From Cruorifilaria tuberocauda (taxonomy: Eukaryota > Nematoda > Chromadorea > Rhabditida > Onchocercidae), in the NCBI GenBank assembly GCA_013365365.1, contig JABVXU010000164.1, positions 46,066 to 110,065 on the forward strand: a stretch of DNA of 64,000 nt, written 5' to 3'. The notes beneath the pieces were generated by a model. That model made no database searches, was not told the DNA's origin, and saw nothing but the letters and a program-made list of their open reading frames with translations. Shown piece by piece: positions 1-13,067 of this stretch; within the stretch, counting starts at the first letter, position 1; each line of letters opens with the position of its first letter. The translations under genes and the position numbers were made by a program.

Positions 1-974
1 TCTTCGCCGTTTTTGGCTTTTCAATAATGGTTCTTTATCGAGAACTGCTGAATATGATCCTTTACTTTTGCAAATTCTTTTGTAAATTCTTTTTTTTTTC
101 TTGATTAATAAACTTTACTCTCTTTCTTCTCCATCTTCTTTAAACTTTTTCCAACTTTTTAAAAGAAATCCTTTAAAGAATTTTAATTTTTTTGGTTTTT
201 TTTTTGAGTTTGTTTGCTATATTTCAAGCATGTCTTCTAGTATAAACGAAGATTTAGCTTGGCACCTTTCGCTTACTTTTAACTTTGTATTTAAAAGTAA
301 TCAAAAAGGTTAAGCTTATCTCGAAGACTTATTACTCCTGAATGGATAGAATATATGATCAGCAGTACAAGATAAAATATGATCAATTCGGGTCAATATA
401 ATTGGCTAGTTTAGCATATGTAAAATTGGTATTTCAGTTTAGAACTGAAGTAAAATAAAACAAAAGAAGAATTAATATAGGTAAGATAATAACGCATTAG
501 AGTTATACTAATCAAGAGATACTATTTGTATCCTTCAATTAATCTAACTAGATTTTACCGTAATTTCACAGTACCAATGAAACGAAAAATTAGTTGAAAG
601 TAAGAGGTACCGTAATCTGGCTAGATTCTACCGTAATTCTACAGTACCAATGAAATAAAGAATTAATGAAAGTAAATGATACCGTTGTAAATTGTAATAA
701 TTAATTTCAATATTTCATTGCTAACAACATAAATTATATCATTTACTAAAATTAAATTTATACAATTCTTGATTTATCGTAATTAACATTTTTACTTAAC
801 TGTTATTAATTTAGTTTAAATGTTGAATAGAATATGTAAGGTAAATTCATTTATTTGAATTCTATCAATCTTATCAGAGTAAGAGATTGGTACTTGAAAT
901 TAGAATTTAAGATATCAAAATTAAGAATTGACTTCAAATTGAATTGATAGATCAAACAAGATAAGAGCTTTTAG
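1..974. other. AT-rich non-coding stretch (probable intron) with a tandem duplication
   Basis: No convincing exon is seen. Positions about 540-690 hold two adjacent imperfect copies of a 70-80 bp unit, each with the motif TACCGTAAT followed by CACAGTACC or TACAGTACC and 'aatgaaa'. The region is probably intronic to the gene ending at 1111. Confidence 0.5.
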
Positions 975-1111
975 GCTGGGGTTATTGGTCACCCTGTTCT
1001 GAAACATGCGGTAAAGGTGTCCGGAAACGGGTACGGAAATGTTACGGTGAAGGTGGAAAATGTGCCGGAAATGAATATGAGCGAGAAATGTGCAATGTAC
1101 GACGATGCTAA
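975..1111 (+). CDS. Terminal exon of a thrombospondin type-1 repeat protein (partial)
   Basis: This single exon follows an acceptor (tttag at 970-974) and runs in frame to a TAA at 1109-1111. It encodes about 45 residues of a TSP1 repeat: a Trp pair (GWGYW), then WSPCSETCG, a basic stretch with KRVRKC, and a closing cluster ending CNVRRC. Six cysteines fit the three disulphides of the fold. TSP1 repeats occur in secreted or cell-surface matrix proteins and proteases. The stop comes directly after the last Cys, so this repeat is the C-terminus of the protein. The remaining exons must lie further left; I found none convincing in 1-970, so they are probably outside the window. The parent family (ADAMTS-like, papilin-like, other) cannot be decided. 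Confidence 0.8.
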
Positions 1112-4100
1112 ATGGATAGATAAATTGCATGTTCTAATTTATATCAATTTTAATTAAGCAATCCCTTCTTATAAGCATGTTGCTTATGTAGCATCCGATG
1201 CATGTGCATGTATTGAAATTTGCTCCTTATCATTATCATTATTATCAGTATTATCATTTTTCCCTTTTAAATGATTGCTTAAATTAGAAGAAAAATTTTT
1301 GTTATATTAATTATTTCATTAATTTAAAATCAAATTGAGTAAAGTATTTTTTAAATAATTGAAGAGCTTATTTAAATTTACTGAAAATTAATTCAATTTT
1401 TTTCTATTTTCATTGATTCAAATTTATTTTGATTTTAAAATTTTTAAAAAGAAAGAAAAAAAATGCACTTTTTGTTGTTTGATATTTGCTAAGCAAATTT
1501 CTTTTTGCATGTGTTATTTTCACTTTTTCACTTTTTAGTGAAAAAAAAAAACTTTAAAAGCACTCTTTGTTCTTTTCTTCACTCTAATTTATTATTAGAT
1601 AGAACTTTTCTTTTTATTTAAAAAAAATAGGTAATTAATTGCCTGAGGTTGCGAGTTGTATGTTCGCTATATTTTATCAGAATATTGTACATTTGTTTAT
1701 CTGATAACGATTACTGATGATTTATTGCTGGACACTGTACTTTTTAAGATTTTGTATCAGCGAATTCTAAATTGAATTCTCAATATTTCAATTTAACTTA
1801 ACTATATTTCATTGTAATTTATTGATTTTTTATTTCAAAATTATCTCTTTCTTTTTCATTTAGCTTATTTAATTATTTCATTAGGTAACATAGCAATGAA
1901 ATTAAGTTAAGTAAACAAAAAAAAAAAAAGAAATCATACTCTTACAATAACTTAAGATCTTATCCTATTAATAACATTGAATCGATCTCTCTCATTCTTC
2001 TAACAGCAATGATAAGCAATATGATATTGATTATTATTGGTAATGATGATAACGATAACAATGAGAATTGGTATGATAATAATGAAGATTGTGGCAATAA
2101 TAATAGTATTATTATAGTTTTCATTTTTAAGTTTAATATTGTTTATCTTCCATTCAACTGATTTAATATTACCTTTATTGATAAGAATAGAACAAGTAAT
2201 TCATGATAATTTAATTCATTAATCATTGAAATATTTAAAAATAACGAAAATCATTTTTAAGTTGTATAACTTTTTAATCATTCATTTATTATCACTTATC
2301 ATTTAATGTTCAAAGTTTTTTAACTTTGGATATTTGTTTATTCTTTAGTAAAGTTACCTCAGAATTTGTTCTATAGTTTTATTCTTTCTTTTCTTTTTGA
2401 ATATATTGTCTTTTGTTTTTAAGCTTTCAAAAGTATTAATTAATCATCGAAAGCAAATTACTTACTGAAATCAATTTAAGTAATGGAAAGTTTTTATAGT
2501 AAAATAATGAGGTTTGTTTTTAATCTTGCGTTTGATAAATTTTTTTTAATTAATACTTTTATAATAATACTTAAAAATAAAAATACTTAAAAACTAATAC
2601 TTAGAAAGGAAAAGTCGTATTTTTTAAATAAAATATTTGAAATCGATCAAATATTTCTTAGCATCGATCTCAATTGAATAAAGATGAAGTATGGATCGAA
2701 CGGATTATTTGTTTTATTTAAAAGAATATAATATTGATTTAAATTTCGTAAATATTAATCAAATCAGAATAAACATAATTGAAGTTTATCGAACTAATAT
2801 CATTGAGTGTAAAACTTTTATCTGACAGTATCATTGTTATTAATATTACTTACTTTCTTTTTCCAAATTATTATCAGCACTGCCACTTCGATCAGTTTTT
2901 TTCTTTTTTTAAATTGTAATAAGCTAACTGCCATTAAATATAATTATCAGTTTTTGTTTTACCGACAAATAATTATCACTTATGATCGTTCATTATCATT
3001 TTATTCTTCCCATAAAATTGCTATCTTTTCTTCTTCCCATTACTTTGTTAATTTATAACGATTGTTATAATTGTATTGGGTATATCATTGATTATTTCAA
3101 GTGTAAAACTGTTTGAAATAAACTTTTATTCAAAAAATGCTATGCAAACATCTCATATCATATTTTTATCACTAAAATAAAATTCTTATCAGTTTTTTCT
3201 ATCACTCAAAAAAAAACTTTTTTTTGAAAGATTTAGTTTAATTAAAATTATCAATTGGGAATACCAATGAATCCTTACTTGATCGTAATTGATCCAATGA
3301 TCGTAATTGTAAATAATTGGATAGCATGATCAGTAGTAAACAAATACAAATTAAAAATTAATTATACAACAGTTAATGATAGTGATAGTAATAACTATAA
3401 TAAAAACCATGAATATATGTTACTTTGGAAGATAAAAATATCGATCGGATCACTCAGGTTCAGAGGTTAAAAATTATATTTGAAATAATCAAAGGAATTT
3501 TTTAGCTAATACAGAAATCTGAAGTTTATTGTGATTAAATATTTGCTGTTAAATTAAAAAGTTCAATGAAATTTAATTAAAGTATCTTAAAATACTTTTT
3601 GTTTTAGTAATTTAAATAGGATTGCAAGACGATTATTCGTTAAAAAAAACACTAATCATTGAATTTGATAATTTCTTTCTAATAAAAAATTTAATTTAAA
3701 ATTCGCTCATTTTAATTTTAATAATTTAATAATTTTTAATTTTGATTTCGCAAATATTTCAACTTTAGCCGATTCTAATTTAGCTCACATTCAATGAAAT
3801 TGAATTTATCTGATTTAACAGAATTCAAATTTAGTCCTTAATTAGACATTCGAAAATAACTACGACAAAAGTTTACTTTCAAACAGAAATAGAAATTAAC
3901 GAAGAAATTTATTCGTATTATTTAATTCAATAAAATATTGCACTTTTTTAGCACTAAGTATTTTTTTGTGGAATTAAATCAATTTTTAATATCGATGAAA
4001 TTGACTTACTCTATTACTTTATCAGATAAAAACTTTTCAATGCATATTTCATGATGTGATACTTCGTCACGATAAATTTATCATTTCATTAAACAAAAGT

Positions 4101-5560
4101 AAAAAATTGATTAATTTAACTTACCTAATTTACCGACATCGGATAGTTGTAATAAAGAAAAGGATTTGATATTGATAATAACAAGTAATCATTTAAGCAT
4201 ATAATCTTGGCAAAAAATAAAGAGAGAGAGACAGAGAGAGAAAGAGAGAGAGAGAAAGAGAAATAAGCAATTTGAATTTCTAAACTAATTAAATTAATTT
4301 AATTTTGAACAACAAATTGTATGAGAATGAATTTACGTCAGAATTATAGCGAAAACTACCTATTTACTCACATTCATTCTACTATTTAATTACTTACATA
4401 CTTACTTATTCTCATTCATTCTGTATCAACTTTAATCTAACTTAAATTTAAAATTTTTGAAAAATCAAATGGAAAGAATAGGATGAAAAAGTTGCCAGAT
4501 GTAAAAGTTCAGTATTATTTTTAAGCTACCATAATCAGATTTTACTTATTTTAATTTGAATAAAATTAATTTAATAATTAAGAAAAAAATTCTATATATT
4601 TTTTTTCTAGCAAATAATAAAAGTGGCTAATATCATATTGTTTTATTTGATAAGGAATTTGTTAAAAATGTAAGTTGTAAGTCTTTTTTTTTAATTCACA
4701 TTAACTTTTATTCATGATTTTGAGTAGAATAATAACTGAATTCATGAGATATTGTTAATTTCATAGAAATGAAGAATTGAAATAAGACTTATTGTATTTG
4801 TAATATATTTGTATTTTTATTCGTAGTGCATTGCTTTACGTTTGGTAGTTATTATGCATTTATGACAATTACTCATTGAGAACAAATAATCTTGAAAGCT
4901 AATTAAGCCTTAGAAGATTTTTAGCTTATACTTTTTTTTTCTTCGCACTCACATCGATTAATCATTTCTAAAAGCCTTTTTGCGATAATTTTTTTTTTTA
5001 AAGCTTTATAAATATAATTTTTATATTTTCCTTACCAAACTTATTTACTTTATCTTGGCGAAAAAAAGAAAAAGAAAAATTCATTTTTAATTATTCTCTT
5101 TTTTTAAATGAACTAAGTTTACCTCTGAAAAGTTTTTTTCACTTCCCATATTTTCACTTTACTTTTCTCCTGTTTTTAAAATGAAAATTTAATTTTTGAT
5201 TAGCATTTGAAAGGTAACAATGTTAACATCATAAAGGTTAATAGGATAATATAAATTTAAAGGATAGTATGTATAATTGGATAGGTAATATAAATTTATA
5301 GTACGATCGGATAGATGATATAAATTTAAATTATAGTATGATCGAAAACTTAAGATAATATAAATTTAAAGCGTAGTATGATCGGATAAGATTTGTAACG
5401 ATAAACTTGGATAGCTTATTTAAGTTCTTATTTTAGCTTATTAGATTTTTCAAATTATTTTGAAACTTAATTAAACTTGTTAAATTGTTTTAGTTTGCAT
5501 CATTTTTTGATGTGTGATTTTGATACAATCATAAATATTATATTAATTAAATCGATTATT
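1112..5560. other. Gene-poor AT-rich interval
   Basis: About 4.4 kb with no exon I can support on either strand. It holds poly-A/T runs, scattered ATTATC/GATAAT repeats and a purine microsatellite, (GA)n with interruptions, at 4220-4261. Exons of the neighbouring BIRC6-type gene could lie here unnoticed if they are short. Confidence 0.5.
4220..4261. repeat. (GA)n microsatellite
   Basis: Interrupted GA dinucleotide tract of about 42 bp, read directly from the sequence. Confidence 0.9.
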
Positions 5561-5572
5561 AATAGATATGTT

Positions 5573-8500
5573 ATGGGTATAGTGGTATCATTACCGTCGA
5601 GCCCTGAACCTGAACCGGAAGATGCTTCAACAATTTCGGAGCGATTGTTACTTACGCTTGCTCAGAAACCGTTACGTATGACCAATATGTTACATATGAT
5701 TAGGTATTTTAACTAATTTTTATAAGTAAAGAATATTTAATTGTAAACTAATCAAATTTTATTAGCTATAAGTAATTAGTTTTATACCTGAAAATTCATG
5801 CTGATTATTAATGCTTCATCGAAGTTTAATTTAAATAATTAAAATTATTTTTGTAATTTTTTGTGCTTAAAAAATAATATGTAATTAGCAATATCTCTCT
5901 AATTAATGATTTAAATAATCTTTATCATTTAGGATTATAAGTGATTGTAGTTCAGAAGAGAAATTAAAATTATTTCATGCTGGTGTCCTTCGACGAATAT
6001 GTGAAACAATCGCCGAGTATGGAGGTATTAATAAATTAGATAGGCAAGTTTTGTATCTTAAATTAATCTTATAGAGTATTTTGCAGTATTAGTGAGGTAA
6101 TTAGGAATGACGTAAAATGCTCGATTATATTGATATAATATTATATTCAGTCATATATTATTATTACTCATGGAAATAAATATTAAAATAAAACTTGGAT
6201 TAATTTTATCTTAGATAAAATATCGGCATTTTTTGTAAAGTACTGAAAATAAGACGATTTAAACTAATTACTTTTCTCATTTTTAAGTATTAATTATTTA
6301 TTAATTATTAAAAGTGTTAAAAACCTTCCTCACAGAGTACGTCTAACAAATAATTAAAATAAATTTCTCTACTTTTTTCGATAATAAAAAAATATACTTT
6401 AGTTTCGAAATGCGTAAAAAGCTTATTTCTATCAAAAAATATTAAGTAAAACTTGGTTTAACTTTATTTTGGATTGAATATTAATTTCATAATGCTTTCA
6501 ATAATTGCTTGAAATACTTGAAAATATTAACTTGGATTGAATTTCAATTTTATAGTATGAAAATGTTTCTAATGATTGCTTTTATTGCTATCAATCATTT
6601 TAATGCTAAATGTAATTAAATTTTCAAACAAATAATTTATCCAGTTGATAAGTAATAATTTCGGCAAAGTTTGAATAAGTAAGAAAGAAATTAAAATGAT
6701 TTTCCGAAATTTGCTTTTTGTTTTTTTAGGTCAGAATTTATTCATAATAAACGAAAAGAACAACAATGTATGAAACGGAAAAATAATATAACACAAATCC
6801 AGAAAGGTATCGGTTACGGATACGGTTCAACTCGTAGTCGATGGAATATCGAACGAACAGTTCAGCTTGATTTTTAATTTGGAATAACTTTATGATAGAT
6901 TTCCTAATTTATTAATTAATTTCTGATTTATTTTTTTTTTTTTGAGATAATTTTATTAATCATCGAAAAACGGTCTTTAGAAAAAACAAAAACAAAAAGT
7001 TTTGCAGTAAGGTGATGATAAGTTATCAACTTAATAAATAATAATTTGATAAGGCTTGAATTGAGATGATAATAATTTATCAGATTGATAAATGGTAATT
7101 TAAATAAAGTAATTTGAATATAGGTAGAAGAACGTCTAATTCGTGAGGAACATTTAATTTGGCTCCTAAATGCTGTAACAGCTTTTATTTATTGTGCATC
7201 ACCGGATTTTTCCACCGATGAGCATTTGCATTTTACTAATCGTTACCCGGTTCATCTCGGTAAACCAGTTATCCGAGAACTTAGCGAATCAGCTATCATT
7301 CCATTACTTGAATATCATCTTCATAATGATAGTGTTTTTGATGTTAGCGAACATATGGAGCTATATCAGGTACCATTCATTCATTTCTTCCTTATCACTA
7401 ACTGTCCAGTGATACCAATTTATTTCACTGATATAAATTCTCTTCACATCATTGATAAAAGATATGAGAGTAAACGAAGATGATCTATTAATTTCATTTA
7501 AAAATCACCTCATTCACTTTTTATATTTAATGCTGAGGTTAAAAGGTCAGGAAATATTTTTATGAAATAAAATGAAAGTAAGTATTTGAATAGGAAATAT
7601 CGTTGCTAATTGATTTATATCATAGCTTTGATTTTACTTTAAAAAAAGAAAGCTAAAATTGTTTTTGAAAATTTTAAACAATAAACAATATTGATAATAA
7701 ATAGGCGCTGTTGGAGACAGCGGCGGCAATGTCCTTGGTGCCAGATTTGGTACCATATTTGGTGCATCCAATTAATTGTTCTCGTTCCATTGCTAAAGAT
7801 TTAATGATGCAATTCGCAAATGCAATAGCTTCATATCCTAATTCTTTCAAAGGTCAAATGGATTCGTTGGATTTTAGGTTTATTGATTTTATCACCAAAG
7901 TACAACAATATTCACAGGTATGTAATGGATTATCATAAAGATCAATACAAGTTAATTGAAATTATCTTAAATTTTTGATAGCCAAGAATAATCTAAGTAT
8001 TTAAAGAGATTTTTTCTTTTAACTAATATGAATTTTACATTAAATTAAATTTCTGCTTTTTAGGTTTTGATAATTGCTGCTTATCGATATGAGCAAGGTA
8101 TTCCGGTTGAACAACGAGTACGAACCAGGATGACAAGAAGTATAAGAACTGATGATGAGGAGGTGTTAACCGGAGATGATGAGGAGAATTGTGCAGAAAA
8201 AGAAAATTTATCAATTCTTTATCGTCGAATTCTGAAAAATTTTCAAGTTCAGACATTCAGGTGTTTTATAAAAATCTTATCGTAAATTACCGGATAGTTT
8301 CTAATTAAAACTCTCAATGCTAATTTTCAAATAAAAAAGTTATAATCGATTTATTTTGAAATTAAATAAGATTCAAATTTAAAATCAACTAACTGCATAA
8401 TTGAAAGCTTTCTATTTCGAAAGAAAAATTTCCAATTAATTTAGACTAATCGGTGATTACGGTAAACTTCTTGTACCGTTTACATTCAAGAAAGAAGTCC

Positions 8501-10671
8501 GTAATGTAAATCCGTTTTCGCCTGCATTGAAAGAACGAACAAAACGAATTGGTTAGCTAATTTTGTTTATTTGTTTGTTTGATTGAATATGAATTTGATA
8601 TTTTATTAATTTAAAATTTTATTTTAAAACTTTTGTTTTGTAATTTTTTAAAAAAGTTTTTTTCAATTATTACTGTAATAATAAATTTTGTAAACAGCAA
8701 AAGAACTTGCATCAATGCCGAATAGTCTACCATTGAATGCTTGTAATAGTATATTCGTTTGCTTGGATGAAGGACGATGTGATATTGTTAAAGTACTTAT
8801 CTCAGGACCTGATGATACACCGTATCAGAATGGTCTTTTTGAATTTGATGTTTTCTTTCCAACAAAGTATCACTTTCTTTTTTCTTTCATTAATTAAAAT
8901 ATGATCAAGCAATAATTTTACTCTTTAAAATTTACCTAATAATTGATATTACAATAGAAATTGGAATGATTATATTTTGTAAAATGAATTGATCATCGTT
9001 AGAATAAAAATTAAATATTCTATTTTTCATTCAAATAAAAATCTCTTTCTTCATCAATAATCATGAAATTAAATTGAAAGATTTAAATGAAACTAATCAT
9101 TTTATAAATTCACTTGAAATTTAATCATAAAATTTCGGAAGATCATCCAATCATTAATTAATGATACCTCAGAATAATATAAGTTATAATGAATAAATTC
9201 ATGAAATATAGTTGAATTTTATAATTGATTAAATTCGCATTTTAATTTTTCAGTTATCCATTTTCGCCACCAAAATGTGTTTTTTTAACGACTGGTGAAG
9301 GAAATGTACGCTTCAATCCAAATCTTTATAATGATGGTAAAATTTGTTTATCAATATTAGGTACATGGGAAGGTCGACCAGAGGAGAAATGGAATGCGCA
9401 TTGCTCTCTATTACAAGTGCTTATTAGCATTCAGGTAATTTAAGATTAAACGCTTTTAATGAGATGATTAACTTAGAAAAAAGATATAATAAAATGAATT
9501 ATTAAACTCTAAAAGATTAGGAAGCACATTTGTTGATATTTATAAATATCACTAAAGTATATCACAAATGCTTCCAAAAATTATTCATTAATATCATCAA
9601 AGAAATGCTACATACATCATTTTACCTTATCAAATATACTGTTTCTAATGATACAATATAATGATAGGGGCTGATATTCGTGAAGGAACCTTATTTCAAC
9701 GAGCCTGGTTTCGAGAAGTACCAAGGAACTGAGGAAGGTGAAGGATATTCGAAACGTTATAATCTTCAGATCGGATATGCAACGTTAATTTATGCAATTA
9801 GAGAACAAATTAAAAAAGGTCCCTCATATTTCAAAGTATGTTCATTCTTACATTTTTGCGAGCAATTTAAAATATTCTCTATACTCATAAACATTGCAGA
9901 TATTGGCGAAAAATCTTTTGTTCATAAAATTTAAATCTATGGAAATTGATATTGATATTAAGGAGCTTTTAAAGAATTTGTAATGAAGAACAAAATTAAT
10001 AATCATTAACAGGAGTTGCGAATATCTTAGTGAATTAGATGATATGTTAAAATCTTCAAAGCTATTAATTATTTCTTATTCATCAAACTTCAAAGCAATT
10101 CTTAACTACTATATAATTAAGATAATAAATTGAAGGATATGCTTTCTACAAGCATATTTTAATTCGCAGTTTGTTAACAAGGATATTTCAGAATATTATC
10201 AAGCGTCATTTCTGGCTCAAACGTCATAGTGTCATTGAGCAAGCACAAAATTGGCTCAGAGAAATGAGCGAATATACAGCCGAAATTGATAAGCATCCAC
10301 CAAAGAATGTCCTACCGCCGTTCTGCACAGCGACTAATTTCATTGCACAGGTTGCTATCAAGTCCTTCAAATTTTAATTAATTTCACAGTTCATGAATTC
10401 GATCACTTTACAAATTATAGTTCTGAAGATAATTGCAATCTTTCAGGAAAACTGAAAATTTAAAAATAGAATAAAAGATAATTTTAAAAACTTTGAGTTA
10501 TTATATTAAAGCTTTGTTGAATGAAATCCAGCTTAGGCTGAAAAAATTCAATCTCTTTAGCATAAAAATATCCTTACGAAATTACAGAAGCGGATTATTT
10601 GCCAGATGATTGAAGATTTCCGAAAAATGGGCAATAGCGGTAAGCAATATAAGTTCTTTCTATCTATATGA
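5573..10671 (+). CDS. ubc-17: BIRC6/BRUCE-type ubiquitin-conjugating enzyme (UBC-17-like)
   Basis: Twelve exons: 5573-5703, 5933-6043, 6730-6859, 7124-7369, 7705-7917, 8064-8260, 8445-8551, 8698-8866, 9254-9434, 9668-9835, 10192-10350, 10588-10671. All phases agree and give about 631 residues. The C-terminal third is an E2 fold: [38 protein letters not shown] and ICLSILGTW with the catalytic Cys near residue 466, then [10 protein letters not shown] and KEPYFNEPG, all typical of the BIRC6 UBC domain. Upstream, a [17 protein letters not shown] segment also matches BIRC6. E2/E3 hybrids of this family attach ubiquitin to regulators of apoptosis and cytokinesis. No BIR domain is seen, and the length is far below the roughly 4,800 residues of the animal protein, so this is a short form or earlier exons were missed. 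The start at 5573 is uncertain: the frame is open upstream. The second intron has a GC donor. The end is also uncertain: a good donor (ggtaagc) after 10639 could lead to another exon. Confidence 0.88.
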
Positions 10672-11151
10672 TGCTACGAAAAACAAAGTGGTAATGAGAT
10701 TACTTACCACAGAATAAACTTGTACACTATAAGGAAGTACAAATAAGACTGGGAGGTCTTTATATTCGTTAGTACCTTAAGTTCAGAAACATGAACATGC
10801 AAATCATCAACTAGTAGAGCCCACTATATGAAGAATAATAAATGACAGAAGCTTACAATGAATAGAAAATTTGGATTAAAAAATTCTTGCGCTATCAAAC
10901 GTAGATCATTTTATTCAATATCAAAATGTTGAAACAAAGAAATAACAGTACAATGGACAAATAATACCCAAGTAGATTTTCCTTTATTAACTTCCTAAAT
11001 ACTCCTCTAAAAAAGGAAATATATATTTAGAAATCCTACCGATCTCCGTAAAAAGACTCATTGTATTTATAACAATCAGAAAACGAATACAAAAATATTG
11101 CACTAATGAAAATAACGTTACAGAGGAATAAATTCAACTATTAAATTGCAA
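10672..11151. other. Convergent intergenic region
   Basis: The 3' ends of the BIRC6-type gene (+) and the NSE3 gene (-) face each other here. No gene is seen. Confidence 0.6.
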
Positions 11152-13067
11152 TCAGTCATTTCGAGCAACAGCACTTTGTGCTTCCTGGTAATGCAATCTC
11201 CAGTGTTGTGGAGCACTACCATCCATACTGCAATATGCTCGAAGAATTGTCTGCAAAATTTCAACTTTTCTTTTACTTTACAAATCTACGCTATTCAATC
11301 TTTTACTTAATAAAATGTATTAGATCCTCCAATTATATTCAGAATTTCGTCAAAATCAATGTAAAAATCGTTTCCTCCTTCTTTGAGGATTTCACAGTTC
11401 TGGATTGAATTATTTCCTCTCAAATTTTAACCTACGAGATTACTCTGTAGGATATGTTGGAGTATCAATTCCTGGATTGATTGGATGCTCTGGCGATATT
11501 GCTCACGATATTTTTATTCGTTAATTGTTAAAGGAAAGAAGATGAAGTTAGGATGAAAGAAACTTATTAAGTTGCTTAATGAGAGGCATGCCACAGAGAA
11601 TTTCAATTAAATATATCCTTCCTCCTCATTTTTAATTCATTTGTTTACTATAAGAATGTAATGTTTTTCAGTATGAGAAACATGACATAGAAAGCAATTA
11701 CTTTTCTAGACTACATTCCCGTCGTATGCTGAAATAAAAGTTACGTACCATTGGATCGACAAGAGATTTTGCCCGAGGTCCCCACTCATATGTTACAATA
11801 TCTCGACCACTTTCATCCATTCGCTTCGTGAACGTTAACCAACCTTAAATAAAACGCTAAGTTTCACTCATCATAATTACTCAGAACAAAGATTAAATGA
11901 AAAAAGGGATAAAGATATTAAATTATTACATTAAGCCAAAAGAATTTGGAGAGAAATTGGCCGAAATCCCTCAAATTAATTTCTATAATTCTGACTTTGC
12001 GTAAGTGATCTGAGTAAATCGAAAAATGGTTCGAAAGGAGATCTCACCTTGTGAAACAAATTCAGCAGTATATGCGGTTCCGAGCAATCTGTTCAGATCC
12101 GTTTGATTCCCAAAGCAACCATTCTCAGTAATACCCATTCCTTTCTTACATAACGATATGAAGACTTTCAATTAGAAGCAAAATTAATGTAATGGATATA
12201 TGTTAATTACGCTAAAAGTCATTAAAAACTTTCCATAAAGAAAGTATGAAAATAACAAATTTACCAAAAAACTTTTTAATGAACTCTCAGAAACGGAATA
12301 AGTAGAAGAACCAGGACGATGCATCATATAAATGAACATCAGAATTGCAATCAATAGTCCATACTTCGCTTTATCCTATGACAAAATATGTGACACAAAT
12401 CAATTTCTTTGATTTTCATTAAAATTTAAAAAATACCTAGTACAAAAATCACGAAACACTCATGATAATAATAATAAAAGAGATACCTCGTCGGAATAGC
12501 AATAATTCTCATCAGTAGTATCGTGTTGAATTTTCAAGGCATTTTTTACATATAACTCGTATCCGTGTGAAGTTTTTATTTTGCATACCTGGAATAAACC
12601 GTAAAATGCAACTTTAATCGTTCAAAAACGAAGAATAAATTCAAGCATTTTATGGTAATGATGTGAAGTATTCTGATTTAAATAGAACTGATTTGGTTAA
12701 ATCGGAATTGTATGAAAACATACCTTCACACCGATAACTGTATCTAAAACATTAATGGTTTCGTCAATACATCGATCCCACAATCTAATATTCGAAAGTT
12801 TGGTGCATTTCCTTTTTCTATTCTGGAAAAATATAAATCATTATGAAAATGAGAAAATTTTACTGAGCTTTTTTCACCAAAGGAGAATATCAAGTGATTG
12901 TTATTGATCAGTTTCACTCTCGGGAAAAAATGATATTATACGGGAGGTTTGAAAGAACTTTGTGAATCCAATACCTGCAAGTAGAGAATTAACTGAGCCA
13001 GTTCAGCAGTACTATTTTTCTGCATTGGACTGATTTCTTCATCGATAGCTACTTCTTCGTAATGCAT
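11152..13067 (-). CDS. nse-3: NSE3/MAGE-family subunit of the SMC5/6 complex
   Basis: Seven exons in transcript order: 13067-12975, 12822-12724, 12588-12487, 12375-12265, 12144-12048, 11843-11749, 11250-11152. All have GT-AG borders and matching phases, giving 231 residues. The MAGE homology domain is recognisable: KYGLLIAILMFIYM (about 102-115) is the first winged-helix core; DLNRLL...EFVSQGWLTFTKR leads into the second; TYEWGPRA (about 186-193) is the family hallmark; the tail HWRLHYQEAQSAVAR matches the NSMCE3 C-terminus. NSE3 binds NSE1 and NSE4 and links the SMC5/6 heads to DNA in recombination repair. The protein is shorter than human NSMCE3 (about 300). The start ATG is preceded by an acceptor-like tttag at about 13096, consistent with trans-splicing. 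Animals outside placental mammals usually carry one MAGE gene, which fits an NSE3 role rather than a MAGE-A/B type. Confidence 0.9.

Noticed and set aside
101..313. 70-codon Phe/Leu-rich frame at the left edge
   Set aside because: Low-complexity T-rich DNA, no splice or family support.
11177..11192. Possible last exon of the BIRC6-type gene (A-L-C-A-S-W-stop) after acceptor caacag
   Set aside because: In phase with the donor at 10639, but only 16 bp long and antisense to the well-supported last exon of NSE3.
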